A stretch of 64,000 nt of DNA, taken from positions 1,426,001-1,490,000 of the forward strand of contig NZ_PGFH01000001.1 in assembly GCF_002797685.1 (NCBI RefSeq), in the 5' to 3' direction. Below the pieces are notes generated by a model that worked only from the letters and a program-made list of their open reading frames with translations, had not been told where the DNA came from and did not search any database. Shown one piece after another: positions 44,162-52,669 of this stretch (its first letter is position 1; every line of letters starts with the position of its first letter). This DNA is from Salinibacterium amurskyense. GTDB taxonomy: Bacteria; Actinomycetota; Actinomycetes; Actinomycetales; Microbacteriaceae. A program made the translations under genes and the position numbers.

Positions 44162-45880
44162 ATGGCCGCTGTCGGCGCAGCACGGCAGACTAGGGGCGTG
44201 TACCTCGTGCTCGCGACTAGCGGCCGCACCCACACTGCCACACGAGTGGATGCTGCGGGCGCGGTTATCGGCGAGCTCGCTCTCGAGAATGTGGCGGCGT
44301 TTGTTGCGCAGACGCAGGCCGCGGAGCCGGCGGTTCGTTGGGTCTGGCACGACACCGCAGCGTGGTCTCCGGAGTTGCTCGAGGCGCGCGTGCGGGTGAA
44401 CCGCTGCTTCGATCTGCGGTTGTGCCACGCGATTCTGCGCAATTCGGTCTTCACTCGAGAGTCGGCGTTAGCCCGGGCACGCGCGAGCCGCTGGGACGCG
44501 CTCGCTCAGGCGGGTCACGCGGCACCGGTGGATCCCCTTAGGCCGCAGCACTCTACCCTCTTCGATTTCGACGACGACGCTGACGCCGTGGCCGACGGCG
44601 ACCTCGACGTACTCGCTGAATTTCTTCGCCAGCTGGAGGCAGTGGCAACGTCGTCGGAAGCCGGACGGTTGCAGCGACTGCTCTCCGCCGAATCCGCCGG
44701 CGCACTCATCGCCGCCGAGATGCGCTTCGCGGGCCTTCCTTGGAGTGCGCAGGCCCACGACGAGATCCTCACCGAGATGCTGGGGCCGCGCCCGAGCGTC
44801 GAGGGCGAACGGCCCGCACGACTGCAAGCACTCGTTGACGAGATCCGGCTGCGGCTCGATTCTCCGCGATTGGCGCCCGAATCGCCCGCTGAACTCTTGC
44901 GGGCGTTGAGCGTCGCGGGCATTCAAGCCACCACAACCCGGTCGTGGGAACTCAAGCAGCTCACGCATCCGGTTATCGCGCCGCTTCTCGAATTCAAGAA
45001 ACTTCAACGGCTGATGACGGCGAACGGATGGTCGTGGCTCGACGCCTGGGTGGTCGACGGGCGTTTTCGTCCCGATTACGTCCCCGGTGGGGTGGTGACC
45101 GGGCGCTGGGCAACCAGCGGCGGTGGTGCTCTGCAGCTTCCGCACCTGATTCGCGGTGCGGTTCGGGCCGATCCTGGCTGGAAGTTCGTTGTCGCGGACG
45201 CCTCCCAACTGGAGCCCCGCATCCTCGCAGCGATGGCCGGTGACCGCGGAATGGTCGCGGCCGGAGCATCCGGTGACCTCTACGAAGGCATCGTGGCGAG
45301 CGGTGCCGTCGACACGCGCGCTCACGCGAAGCTCGCGATGCTCGGCGCAATGTACGGCGCGACATCGGGGGAGAGCGGCCGACTCATGCCTCGCCTCGCG
45401 CGGGCCTACCCGCAGGCGATTGCTCTCGTGGAGAAGGCGGCACGCGCCGGTGAACGTGGCGAAGTGGTGAGCACTCAACTCGGTCGTAGTTCGCCTCCCG
45501 GCACGCACGCGGCGGACTACGACGATTCGCAGTCTCCCGCTCAGCGCGCTGCGTCGCAAGAACGCGGGCGCTCCTGGGGCCGCTTTACGCGCAACTTTAT
45601 TGTTCAAGGCACTGCGGCCGAATGGGCGCTGTGCTGGATGGCGAGCATCCGCAATCGCCTCGGCCAGCTTTCGGAAGGCGCCTGGCTCACTGACGCACCC
45701 CACCTCGTGTTCTTTCTGCATGACGAGGTCGTGGTGCACGCTCCCGCAGAGCTCGCGGACAGCGTCGCTGAGCACGTGACGGCGGCCGCAGCGGATGCCG
45801 GGCGACTCGTTTTCGGCGACATCCCGGTCACGTTCCCGCTCACGACCGCCATCGTCGATCGCTACGATCACGCCAAATAG
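44162..45880 (+). CDS. DNA polymerase I-like protein (bifunctional 3'-5' exonuclease/DNA polymerase type)
   Basis: A 572-residue family A polymerase lacking the 5'-nuclease. The polymerase palm is intact: motif A VVADASQLEPRILAAMAGD near residue 340, motif B helix AHAKLAMLGAMYGATSGESG near residue 385, and motif C FFLHDEVVVHAP near residue 520. The N-terminal 150 residues sit where a DnaQ-like exonuclease would be, but I see no DxE motif, so that activity may be lost. Such accessory PolA-like proteins are widespread in actinobacteria. ATG 44162 directly abuts the DUF779 stop; GTG 44198 is a plausible alternative start. Confidence 0.88.
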   Translation: MAAVGAARQTRGVYLVLATSGRTHTATRVDAAGAVIGELALENVAAFVAQTQAAEPAVRWVWHDTAAWSPELLEARVRVNRCFDLRLCHAILRNSVFTRESALARARASRWDALAQAGHAAPVDPLRPQHSTLFDFDDDADAVADGDLDVLAEFLRQLEAVATSSEAGRLQRLLSAESAGALIAAEMRFAGLPWSAQAHDEILTEMLGPRPSVEGERPARLQALVDEIRLRLDSPRLAPESPAELLRALSVAGIQATTTRSWELKQLTHPVIAPLLEFKKLQRLMTANGWSWLDAWVVDGRFRPDYVPGGVVTGRWATSGGGALQLPHLIRGAVRADPGWKFVVADASQLEPRILAAMAGDRGMVAAGASGDLYEGIVASGAVDTRAHAKLAMLGAMYGATSGESGRLMPRLARAYPQAIALVEKAARAGERGEVVSTQLGRSSPPGTHAADYDDSQSPAQRAASQERGRSWGRFTRNFIVQGTAAEWALCWMASIRNRLGQLSEGAWLTDAPHLVFFLHDEVVVHAPAELADSVAEHVTAAAADAGRLVFGDIPVTFPLTTAIVDRYDHAK

Positions 45881-45912
45881 CCTGTCGCTGTCGACTAGGC
45901 CCGCCGGCCCAA

Positions 45913-46545
45913 CTATTTGTTGGACGAAGAAGCAGCGCCGGTGGCGGGTCGTCCGCGCTTGGGCTTCGTGGGGTTCAACGGAAAGGCGTCAGCGAACCCC
46001 CGTGACTGTGCCGTGGTCAGTGCGGTCTCGACGCGATCGAGCCACTGCAGTTCAGCTTCGGCGTGCGCGAACAGCGAGTCGGTGACAAGTTGCTCCGCGA
46101 ACTGGCTGGCGTCGCGGGCATCCTCTCGCACTTCGGCGGTAAGGGAGAGGGCATCAACGGCACCACGGGTGGCTTGCCGTTGGTGTTCGATCACGGCGTG
46201 GGCGTCGACGCCAGGCAGCGTAACGGCGATGGCGAGCTTGATCGCGAGCTCGTCGCGGCTGACGGAATAACTGTCGACCGGGGTCGTCAGCCAGTGCTCC
46301 ACTTCCCGCTCTCCGGCATCCGTGATCGTGTAATACGTCTGCTGCGGTCCGTCTGAGTCGTCGTCAGCGGGTGCGCCGGCTTTGAGCACGAGACCGTCGC
46401 GCACGAGTCGATCGAGCGTGTTGTAGATCTGGCCGACATTGAGTGGCCACGTTGACCCAGTGCGCCGGTCGAATTCCGACCGCAACTGATACCCGTAGCA
46501 GGGGCCCTGCGCCAAGATTGAGAGCAAGCTGTGGCGGATTGACAT
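45913..46545 (-). CDS. PadR-family transcriptional regulator
   Basis: A 210-residue protein. The N-terminal winged helix of PadR type is clear (LLSILAQGPCYGYQLRSEF, then NVGQIYNTLDRLVRDGLV). A C-terminal helical dimerisation region has Vir_C-like character. The protein ends in a basic tail, KPKRGRPATG, resembling an AT-hook. No exporter is adjacent, so its regulon is not obvious; autoregulation through the dyad at 46568 is plausible. Confidence 0.9.
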   Translation of the reverse strand: MSIRHSLLSILAQGPCYGYQLRSEFDRRTGSTWPLNVGQIYNTLDRLVRDGLVLKAGAPADDDSDGPQQTYYTITDAGEREVEHWLTTPVDSYSVSRDELAIKLAIAVTLPGVDAHAVIEHQRQATRGAVDALSLTAEVREDARDASQFAEQLVTDSLFAHAEAELQWLDRVETALTTAQSRGFADAFPLNPTKPKRGRPATGAASSSNK

Positions 46546-46567
46546 GCCAGACCTTCCGGGTAAGTCG

Positions 46568-46578
46568 ATACTGAGTAT
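46568..46578. promoter_or_regulatory. Small dyad upstream of the PadR gene
   Basis: ATACT-G-AGTAT is a perfect odd-length palindrome 23 bp ahead of the PadR start. PadR proteins often bind AT-rich dyads in their own promoter. Confidence 0.35.
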
Positions 46579-46820
46579 GTAGTAGTTGACCCTAGCGAGG
46601 GGGCGGATGCTCGCCCGCTACTGTTCGGTGTGTCGAGTTCTTCGACCCCGAGTGGTGCCGCTTTCGTCAGCTCGTCACAGTTTTCGCGGGGTGGATCATT
46701 GGAGGCCATCGCGCTCGTTTCGGCAACAAAATGTCCACGCAACCAGCACTCGTTCTAGATGAACTGGACTCTTCGCGGTCGATTTCGTGCAGACCGCCTC
46801 CGCGCCCCATACTCATCTGC

Positions 46821-47570
46821 GTGAGTGATGCCCCCGTAGCCGCCGCAGCGGCCCAGCCTGTTCCCGATTCGATCAATGACCGCGAGTTCATCTTGGTCTC
46901 GTCTTCGGGGAGCGCTGTGTCGACGGCAACTCCCACGCGATTCCGCTATCACCAAGACGGCCAGATGGTCTGGGGTGAGTACTACGGCGACACCGTCGCT
47001 CTCGGGCGCTTCGTCGGTCGTCGTGATGGCGACGTCGTGTCGATTCGTTTTGCCCACCGCTTGGCCGCGAGCGAGGAAATCGTTCTTGGTATGGCGTCCA
47101 GCACTATCCAGTGGAATGCCGATGGCAAGCTCGAGCTCTACGAAGAGTTCGAGAAGAATGGCGAAGCTCACGTGAGCATTTGCGTCGAGGCTGACCGCCG
47201 CGGGGCGTGGCCCGAGCTCGACCCAGCGCAGCGCAGCACTCCCCAGCTCGACGGCACCACGTTCATCCTTGAGGAATCGACCGCGAGCACGGTCAGCGCT
47301 GAGCCCACTCAGTTCGAGTTTGACGAGAACTCGGGCATCGTGTGGGGCTTCTACTTTGGCGACACGGTTACGGCAGGCCGCTGCGTCGGTCGCTACCGCG
47401 ACGGCGTGCTCGATGAGTTCTTCGTGCACCACGTCATCGCAAGCGATGCGACCCTGCTGGGCGACAGCAGCACGACCCTCGGTTCACGCCCCGACGGTCG
47501 TCTTGAACTCATCGAGGAGTTTGTGCTCGATGGCGTTCCCGGTAAGAGCGTGTGCGTTCAGGTCGTCTAG
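46821..47570 (+). CDS. Protein with two tandem copies of a small beta-rich domain
   Basis: A 249-residue protein made of two related halves. Each begins with a strand ending in TP/EP-T-x-F and has the core VWGEYYGDTVALGRFVG (first) or VWGFYFGDTVTAGRCVG (second). An H-containing strand follows, and each half ends in DGKLELYEEF or DGRLELIEEF and V-S/C-V-C-V. Single-copy relatives of about 100 residues are often labelled n-acetylglutamate synthase without evidence, so I do not assign that function. GTG 46821 is preferred; an in-frame ATG at 46731 would add residues with no similarity. No signal peptide or membrane segment is evident. Confidence 0.75.
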   Translation: MSDAPVAAAAAQPVPDSINDREFILVSSSGSAVSTATPTRFRYHQDGQMVWGEYYGDTVALGRFVGRRDGDVVSIRFAHRLAASEEIVLGMASSTIQWNADGKLELYEEFEKNGEAHVSICVEADRRGAWPELDPAQRSTPQLDGTTFILEESTASTVSAEPTQFEFDENSGIVWGFYFGDTVTAGRCVGRYRDGVLDEFFVHHVIASDATLLGDSSTTLGSRPDGRLELIEEFVLDGVPGKSVCVQVV

Positions 47571-47591
47571 CGCCTAAGGCGACGTGGCGAA

Positions 47592-48179
47592 CTAGTTGTT
47601 GAGCCCCGCGCGGTTCGGGTCAGCCCGGGTGAATCGGGTAAGGCCCAGTTGTGCGGGTTCTTGCGGGCGCTCGGGCAAATCCGAGGGCAGCAGGTACGGG
47701 CGCTGAAAGACTTCGTCGAGTACGAGAACGGTCTCGAGCGACTTCACTTCGGGCAGTACCGAGAGCACTCCGACGATGAAGTCGTGGATGGCGCCCACCT
47801 CGTGGCCGCGAATCAGCAGCATCGCGTCGTGCTCACCGGTCGTGATTCGGCAGGACTCGATTTCTGTCATGTTCGTAATGCGATCGCGAAAGCTTGCCCA
47901 GGTTTGTGGATGCACGGAAAGAAACACGAGCGCGCAGATGCCGAGCCCGGCTTTGGCGGGGTCGATCTGGGCGCTGAAGCCCGTAATCACACCGTCAGAC
48001 ATGAGCTGTTCGACGCGCGTGTAGACGTTGGCGCGAGAGACATTTACCTTCTCTGCGAGAGCTGACATTGATATTCGTCCGTTATAGCGGAGCTCACTCA
48101 ATATCTTCAGGTTGATCTCATCCAATTCAGACGGTGATTGTCCAGTACTGGGTGAGCCGGTAGTGCCTTTACTGGACAT
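47592..48179 (-). CDS. Lrp/AsnC-family transcriptional regulator
   Basis: A 195-residue protein. The N-terminal AsnC helix-turn-helix is LDEINLKILSELRYNGRISM then LAEKVNVSRANVYTRVEQL. The C-terminal RAM ligand-binding domain has SCRITTGEHDAMLLIRG. A C-terminal tail of about 35 residues follows. ATG 48179 lies after a Ser/Thr-rich leader; ATG 48200 is possible. It is divergent from a peptide ABC transporter operon, so amino acid-responsive control of that operon is likely. Confidence 0.9.
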   Translation of the reverse strand: MSSKGTTGSPSTGQSPSELDEINLKILSELRYNGRISMSALAEKVNVSRANVYTRVEQLMSDGVITGFSAQIDPAKAGLGICALVFLSVHPQTWASFRDRITNMTEIESCRITTGEHDAMLLIRGHEVGAIHDFIVGVLSVLPEVKSLETVLVLDEVFQRPYLLPSDLPERPQEPAQLGLTRFTRADPNRAGLNN

Positions 48180-48195
48180 ATTGTGTGAAATCTCC

Positions 48196-48212
48196 CTCAT
48201 GTTTAACTCATG
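48196..48212. promoter_or_regulatory. Direct repeat in the Lrp/transporter divergent region
   Basis: CTCATG occurs at 48196-48201 and 48207-48212, 11 bp apart (one helical turn), just upstream of the Lrp gene. It could be an Lrp binding element, but it overlaps the alternative Lrp start at 48200. Confidence 0.3.
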
Positions 48213-48313
48213 GTCTGAATGATCGCGCCTTTGATTGGACAGACTAGCGGGAATTGTGCCAATCTCAAGCACAGCCGTCCAGAGGCTGTTCTATAACCAC
48301 CAAGGAGTTCCCT

Positions 48314-49876
48314 TTGCGCACCAAGTTCCGCTACGTAGCGGCCGCGTTCGGACTGACTGCATCACTGGCTCTCGCCGGTTGCGCTGCAGCAGCACCCGAA
48401 GCAAGCGACAGCATCGTTATTGACACCGCTTTCACGCTCGAGACCAGCGACCCCGGTCGCAACTACGTGCCCACCGGGTACATGGTGTCGAAGGCTCTCT
48501 ACGAGACTCTTCTCGACTTCGCCGGCTCCGACGAGTCGACTCCGGTTGAAGGCCTCGCCTCCTACGAGTCGAACGACGATGCAACGGTCTTCACCTTCAC
48601 GCTCAAGGACGGCCGCGTCTTCTCCGACGGTTCAGCAATCACCGCTGATGACGTTGTCTTCTCGCTCAACCGCGTTGCCGGTATGACTGAGAGCAAGGCC
48701 AACTTCTTGATGAACGGCATCACCGTCACCAAGATCGACGACATGACCGTCGAGCTCAGCACGGAGACCCCGTCGCTCAAGCTCCCCGCCCTCATGACGA
48801 ACCCCTCGCTCGCCATCCTGAACTCCGCTCTCGTTATCGAAAACGGCGGAACGACGGATGACTCGGATGCTGCTGAAGCATTCTTGAACGAGACGTCGGC
48901 TGGTTCCGGTCCGTACATCCTCGACACGGTTAACTTCGAGTCGCAGGTTGTTCTCACCGAGAACGAGAACTACAACGGTGACGAAGACATCGACTTCACT
49001 CGCGTAGTCATCCGCAACGTTTCTGAGGCCGCAACCCAGAAGATCAACCTCGAGGGCGATGACTCTCAGGTAGCCGTTGACCTCAGCGGTGACCAGGTCG
49101 CAAGCCTCAGCGATGGCATCAACGTGTTCTCGACTCCGTCGGCACAGACCATCTTCCTGCTGATCAACCAGAGCGAAGAAGTGGGTGGCGTTACCTCGAA
49201 CCCCGACTTCGCTAACGCTGTTCGTTACGCTCTCGACTACCCGGCGCTCCTCGAGCTTGCTGGTGCAGGTTCCGAGCAGGCAACGGGCGTTATCCCGCCG
49301 TCGTTCCTCGGCGCGTTGGAGAACGGTGTTGACCAGGAGCTCGACGTTGCCGCTGCTTCGCTTGAAGCATCCGGCTACGACGGTGAGAGCATCACGCTCG
49401 AATACCCGAACGACTACCCGGTTGGCGGAGTGAGCTTCACGCCGCTCGCCGAGCGCATTCAGTCGCAGCTCGCGGATGCTGGAATCACTATTGAACTCGC
49501 TCCGGCGCCGTTCACCACGCAGATCGACAGCTACGTCAACGGAACCGAAGCCTTCAGCATCTGGTTCTGGGGCCCCGACTACGCCGACTCCGCCAACTTC
49601 CTGCCGTTCTCGGCTGGACAGAAGGTTGGACTGCGCGCCGGTTGGACCGCTGAGCAGGACACCGACGTGGTGAACCTCGCTGCGGCAGCAGAGAACGCCA
49701 CGAACTTCGACGAGCGCGAGACTGCCTTCAGCAACTTCGCTGAAGCTCTGCAGCAGCGTGGACCGTTCGTTCCGCTGATCGTTCCTGGCTCCAACATTGC
49801 GACCGCCTCGTACATTGATGGAGTTGCGTACAACTCCACCTGGACGATGGACATCGCTGAACTGCAAGCTAAGTAG
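48314..49876 (+). CDS. ABC transporter substrate-binding lipoprotein (SBP family 5, peptide type), second system
   Basis: A 520-residue lipoprotein. The start is TTG 48314, favoured by a strong AAGGAG at 48302-48307 with a 7-nt spacer. It gives a short n-region (RTKFRYVAAAFG), a hydrophobic core and the lipobox LAGC with Cys23. The mature protein has the family 5 pattern (LETSDPGRNYVPTGYMVSKA, FSDGSAITADDVVFSLNRV). A longer open frame starts at 48254 but would put charged residues ahead of the signal. First gene of a five-gene operon, divergent from an Lrp regulator. Confidence 0.93.
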   Translation: MRTKFRYVAAAFGLTASLALAGCAAAAPEASDSIVIDTAFTLETSDPGRNYVPTGYMVSKALYETLLDFAGSDESTPVEGLASYESNDDATVFTFTLKDGRVFSDGSAITADDVVFSLNRVAGMTESKANFLMNGITVTKIDDMTVELSTETPSLKLPALMTNPSLAILNSALVIENGGTTDDSDAAEAFLNETSAGSGPYILDTVNFESQVVLTENENYNGDEDIDFTRVVIRNVSEAATQKINLEGDDSQVAVDLSGDQVASLSDGINVFSTPSAQTIFLLINQSEEVGGVTSNPDFANAVRYALDYPALLELAGAGSEQATGVIPPSFLGALENGVDQELDVAAASLEASGYDGESITLEYPNDYPVGGVSFTPLAERIQSQLADAGITIELAPAPFTTQIDSYVNGTEAFSIWFWGPDYADSANFLPFSAGQKVGLRAGWTAEQDTDVVNLAAAAENATNFDERETAFSNFAEALQQRGPFVPLIVPGSNIATASYIDGVAYNSTWTMDIAELQAK

Positions 49877-49890
49877 AAAGAACCTCTAGC

Positions 49891-50952
49891 GTGGGAAATA
49901 CACCCCGCGCGACTCGCAGGTACTCGGCCAGATCACCTCTGGTCGGGTACCTGCTTCGTCGCCTCGGAACCTCAGTCCTGCTCCTCTTCGGAGTCACTAT
50001 CGTCACGTTCGCTCTCGCGAACCTTGTGCCGGGTGACCCCATTGCGGCAGCGCTCGGTGAAGGGGCGGCGAGCAACCCCGCCACGGTCGAGGCGTACATC
50101 AAGGAACGTGGGCTCGATCAGCCGCTTCCCGTGCAGTACGTCAACTACATCAGCGGCCTGTTCCAGGGCGACATGGGCATCTCGCTGCGTACAGCACAGC
50201 CTGTGGCATCCGACCTCTCTAAGGCCGTGCCGGCCACGGTCGAGATCGCTTTGTTGGCCATCGTTGTCAGCCTCGGCGTCGGTGTGGCTCTCGGCTCCCT
50301 CGCGGCCTACCGCCGCGGCAAGATCAGCGACCAGCTGGTGCGCGTGTTCTCGCTCATCGGCCTCAGCATCCCGACCTTCTGGATGGCGCTGGTCAGCTTC
50401 AACTTCTTCTTCCTGCAACTGCGCATCGCACCCGGTTCGGGTCGGCTGTCGCCCGCGTTGGCACCGCCTCCCACAGTGACGGGCTTCTATACGGTCGATG
50501 CCCTGCTGGCGGGCCAGTGGGTCACGTTCACGGATGCCCTAGCTCACCTCATGCTCCCGGTCTTTGTTCTCTCGCTCTTCACGATCGGTCTACTCACGCG
50601 CTTCGTTCGCACCTCGGTACTTGAAGTGTTGGATGCCGACTACGTTCGTGCCGGGCGCGCTAAGGGTCTCAGCGGTCCACGACTGCTCTTCGGCTACGTG
50701 TTACGCGGAGCATCGCTGCCCATCCTCACGATCGTCGGCCTCGCGTTCGGAACCCTGCTCTCCGGCACGGTGCTCGTCGAGGCAGTATTCGCGTGGCCCG
50801 GGCTTGGCAGCTACGCCTACAACTCGGCAACCAGCCTCGACCTGCCCGGCGTCATGGGCGTCGGTCTCGTGGTGGGTGTTGTCTACCTGACTATCAATTT
50901 CGCCGTCGACCTTCTTTACGGTGTACTCGACCCGAGGGTGAGGCTCGCATGA
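49891..50952 (+). CDS. ABC transporter permease, DppB type, second system
   Basis: A 353-residue permease starting at GTG 49891, 14 bp after the binding-protein gene. It has the OppB-type first helix (SVLLLFGVTIVTFALANLVPGDP), an EAA loop in YVRAGRAKGLSGPRLLFGYV, and the terminal LDPRVRL motif. The stop overlaps the next start (ATGA). Confidence 0.93.
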   Translation: MGNTPRATRRYSARSPLVGYLLRRLGTSVLLLFGVTIVTFALANLVPGDPIAAALGEGAASNPATVEAYIKERGLDQPLPVQYVNYISGLFQGDMGISLRTAQPVASDLSKAVPATVEIALLAIVVSLGVGVALGSLAAYRRGKISDQLVRVFSLIGLSIPTFWMALVSFNFFFLQLRIAPGSGRLSPALAPPPTVTGFYTVDALLAGQWVTFTDALAHLMLPVFVLSLFTIGLLTRFVRTSVLEVLDADYVRAGRAKGLSGPRLLFGYVLRGASLPILTIVGLAFGTLLSGTVLVEAVFAWPGLGSYAYNSATSLDLPGVMGVGLVVGVVYLTINFAVDLLYGVLDPRVRLA

Positions 50953-51803
50953 GAAAGCGTTGGCTAAAGATTCCTGCCGCGTGGATAACCCCACTCGGTG
51001 TCATTGGCGCTGTTATCGCTGTCGCGTGGGTGGGCATTGCCTTCACCGCTCGACTGTGGGTTCCGTTCGACCCGCTGGCGCAAGACCTGCCTCGACTGCA
51101 GGCTCCCGGCATCGACACCCTCATGGGTACGGATGCTCTCGGCCGCGACATCTTCTCGCGCCTGATGACCGGTGCGGGCGTCACGATTCCGCTGGCGCTC
51201 ATGCTCGTGGTGATGTCGCTCCTCGTCGGAACCCTCATCGGCGCAATCGCCGGGTACTTCGGCAAGTGGGTTGACGAGCTGTTGATGCGCTTGACTGACC
51301 TCGTCATGGCGTTCCCGACGGTCATCCTCGCGATGGTCGTCGCCGCAGCTCTCGGACCCTCGCTCTTCAACGCGGTGATCGCTGCCTTCGTGGTTTCGTG
51401 GCCGCAATACGCCCGTATGACGCGAAGCATTGTGCTCGGGCTTCGTACCCAGAACTACGTGATGGCCGGGCGGCTGATGGGCTTCTCGCCCTTCAAGACG
51501 CTGCGGGTCGATATCGCACCCAACGTGGTTGGCCCCATTCTCGTTCTTGCGAGCCTCGACGTGGGAACCGCCATCCTGCTGCTGTCCGGACTGTCGTTCC
51601 TCGGCCTGGGAGCTCAGCCTCCGACGCCCGAGTGGGGTTCGATGATCTCCGCCGCCATCCAGAACTTCGACAGCTGGTGGATCGGGTTGTTCCCCGGTCT
51701 CGCCATCCTTACCGTCGTCATGGCCTTCAACTTCGTGGGTGACTCGCTGCGAGACATCTTCGATCCGACTTCACAGGTATCGCGAGCGGGGGCACGGTCA
51801 TGA
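50949..51803 (+). CDS. ABC transporter permease, DppC type, second system
   Basis: A 284-residue permease. ATG 50949 overlaps the DppB-type stop by 4 nt; the longer open frame upstream is shadow of the previous gene. Visible are TLMGTDALGRDIFSRLMTGA, the EAA loop YVMAGRLMGFSPFKTLRVDI, and WWIGLFPGLAI before the last helix. It pairs with the preceding permease. Confidence 0.93.
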   Translation: MRKRWLKIPAAWITPLGVIGAVIAVAWVGIAFTARLWVPFDPLAQDLPRLQAPGIDTLMGTDALGRDIFSRLMTGAGVTIPLALMLVVMSLLVGTLIGAIAGYFGKWVDELLMRLTDLVMAFPTVILAMVVAAALGPSLFNAVIAAFVVSWPQYARMTRSIVLGLRTQNYVMAGRLMGFSPFKTLRVDIAPNVVGPILVLASLDVGTAILLLSGLSFLGLGAQPPTPEWGSMISAAIQNFDSWWIGLFPGLAILTVVMAFNFVGDSLRDIFDPTSQVSRAGARS

Positions 51804-52669
51804 TCGACGCACCAACACCAGAGTCCGCGGATGCCGCATCCGCTGCCTCCACGCCCGTGCTGACCGTCGACGGTCTCACGATCGGCATCGGCTCCCGTAA
51901 CAACGTCAAATCCATCGTCAAGGGCATCAGCCTCGCGCTCACCCCCGGACGTGTCCAGGGCCTCGCGGGGGAGTCGGGCTCGGGCAAGACCGTCACGTCG
52001 CTGGCGATGTTGGGTCTGCTGCCGAGCAACGCCGTCGTGGGTGGATCGATTCGGCTCACTGATCCTGAAGGTGGCGACACCGAGCTTGTCGGGATGTCGC
52101 ACCGCCAGTTGAACGAGATCCGTGGGCGTCGCATTGCGATGATCTTCCAAGACCCATCGTCGAGTCTGCACCCGCAGCTCACCGTCGGAGTTCAGCTCAC
52201 CGATCACGTGACGCGTCACCTCAAGCTCTCCAAGAAGCAGGCTCGCGAGCACGCCATCGGGCTGCTCGACCGTGTACGCGTGCCCAACCCCGCAGAGGCT
52301 CTTGGCCGCTACCCGCACCAATTCTCGGGCGGTCAGCGCCAGCGCATCGCCATCGCGATTGCTCTTGCTTGCGATCCCGTCGTGCTGTTGGCGGATGAGC
52401 CGACTACGGCGCTCGACGTCACCGTTCAGGCGGGCATCCTGCACTTGCTGCGCGACCTAGCGGATGAGCGTCAACTGGCGGTTCTCCTCGTTACTCACGA
52501 TCTGGGTGTCATGAGCGCTATCGCCGACGACATTGCTGTGATGCGTCACGGCGAGATCGTCGAGTCCAACGTTCGACACAACATTTTCGCCAACCCGCAG
52601 CACGCCTACACGCGTGAACTGCTCTCGTCTCTGCCCGGTGCAGAAGGCTTCCAGGAGGTAAGCGAATGA
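51800..52669 (+). CDS. ABC transporter ATPase, DppD type, second system
   Basis: A 289-residue nucleotide-binding protein with Walker A GESGSGKT, signature FSGGQRQR, Walker B LLADEPTTALD and the switch His in LVTHDLGVM. All catalytic residues are intact. It lacks the long C-terminal Cys-containing domain of some DppD proteins. ATGA overlaps link it to its neighbours on both sides. Confidence 0.94.
   Translation: MIDAPTPESADAASAASTPVLTVDGLTIGIGSRNNVKSIVKGISLALTPGRVQGLAGESGSGKTVTSLAMLGLLPSNAVVGGSIRLTDPEGGDTELVGMSHRQLNEIRGRRIAMIFQDPSSSLHPQLTVGVQLTDHVTRHLKLSKKQAREHAIGLLDRVRVPNPAEALGRYPHQFSGGQRQRIAIAIALACDPVVLLADEPTTALDVTVQAGILHLLRDLADERQLAVLLVTHDLGVMSAIADDIAVMRHGEIVESNVRHNIFANPQHAYTRELLSSLPGAEGFQEVSE

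Noticed and set aside
44468-45871. A 467-codon minus-strand ORF opposite the PolA-like gene
   Set aside because: Shadow of the polymerase frame; the polymerase motifs show that the plus strand is coding.
46881-47570. Assigning N-acetylglutamate synthase function to the tandem-domain protein
   Set aside because: The name attached to single-domain relatives has no sequence basis: there is no GNAT or amino acid kinase motif in the protein.
48632-49867. A 411-codon minus-strand ORF opposite the second binding-protein gene
   Set aside because: Shadow ORF; no ribosome binding site or domain, and the lipoprotein on the plus strand is convincing.
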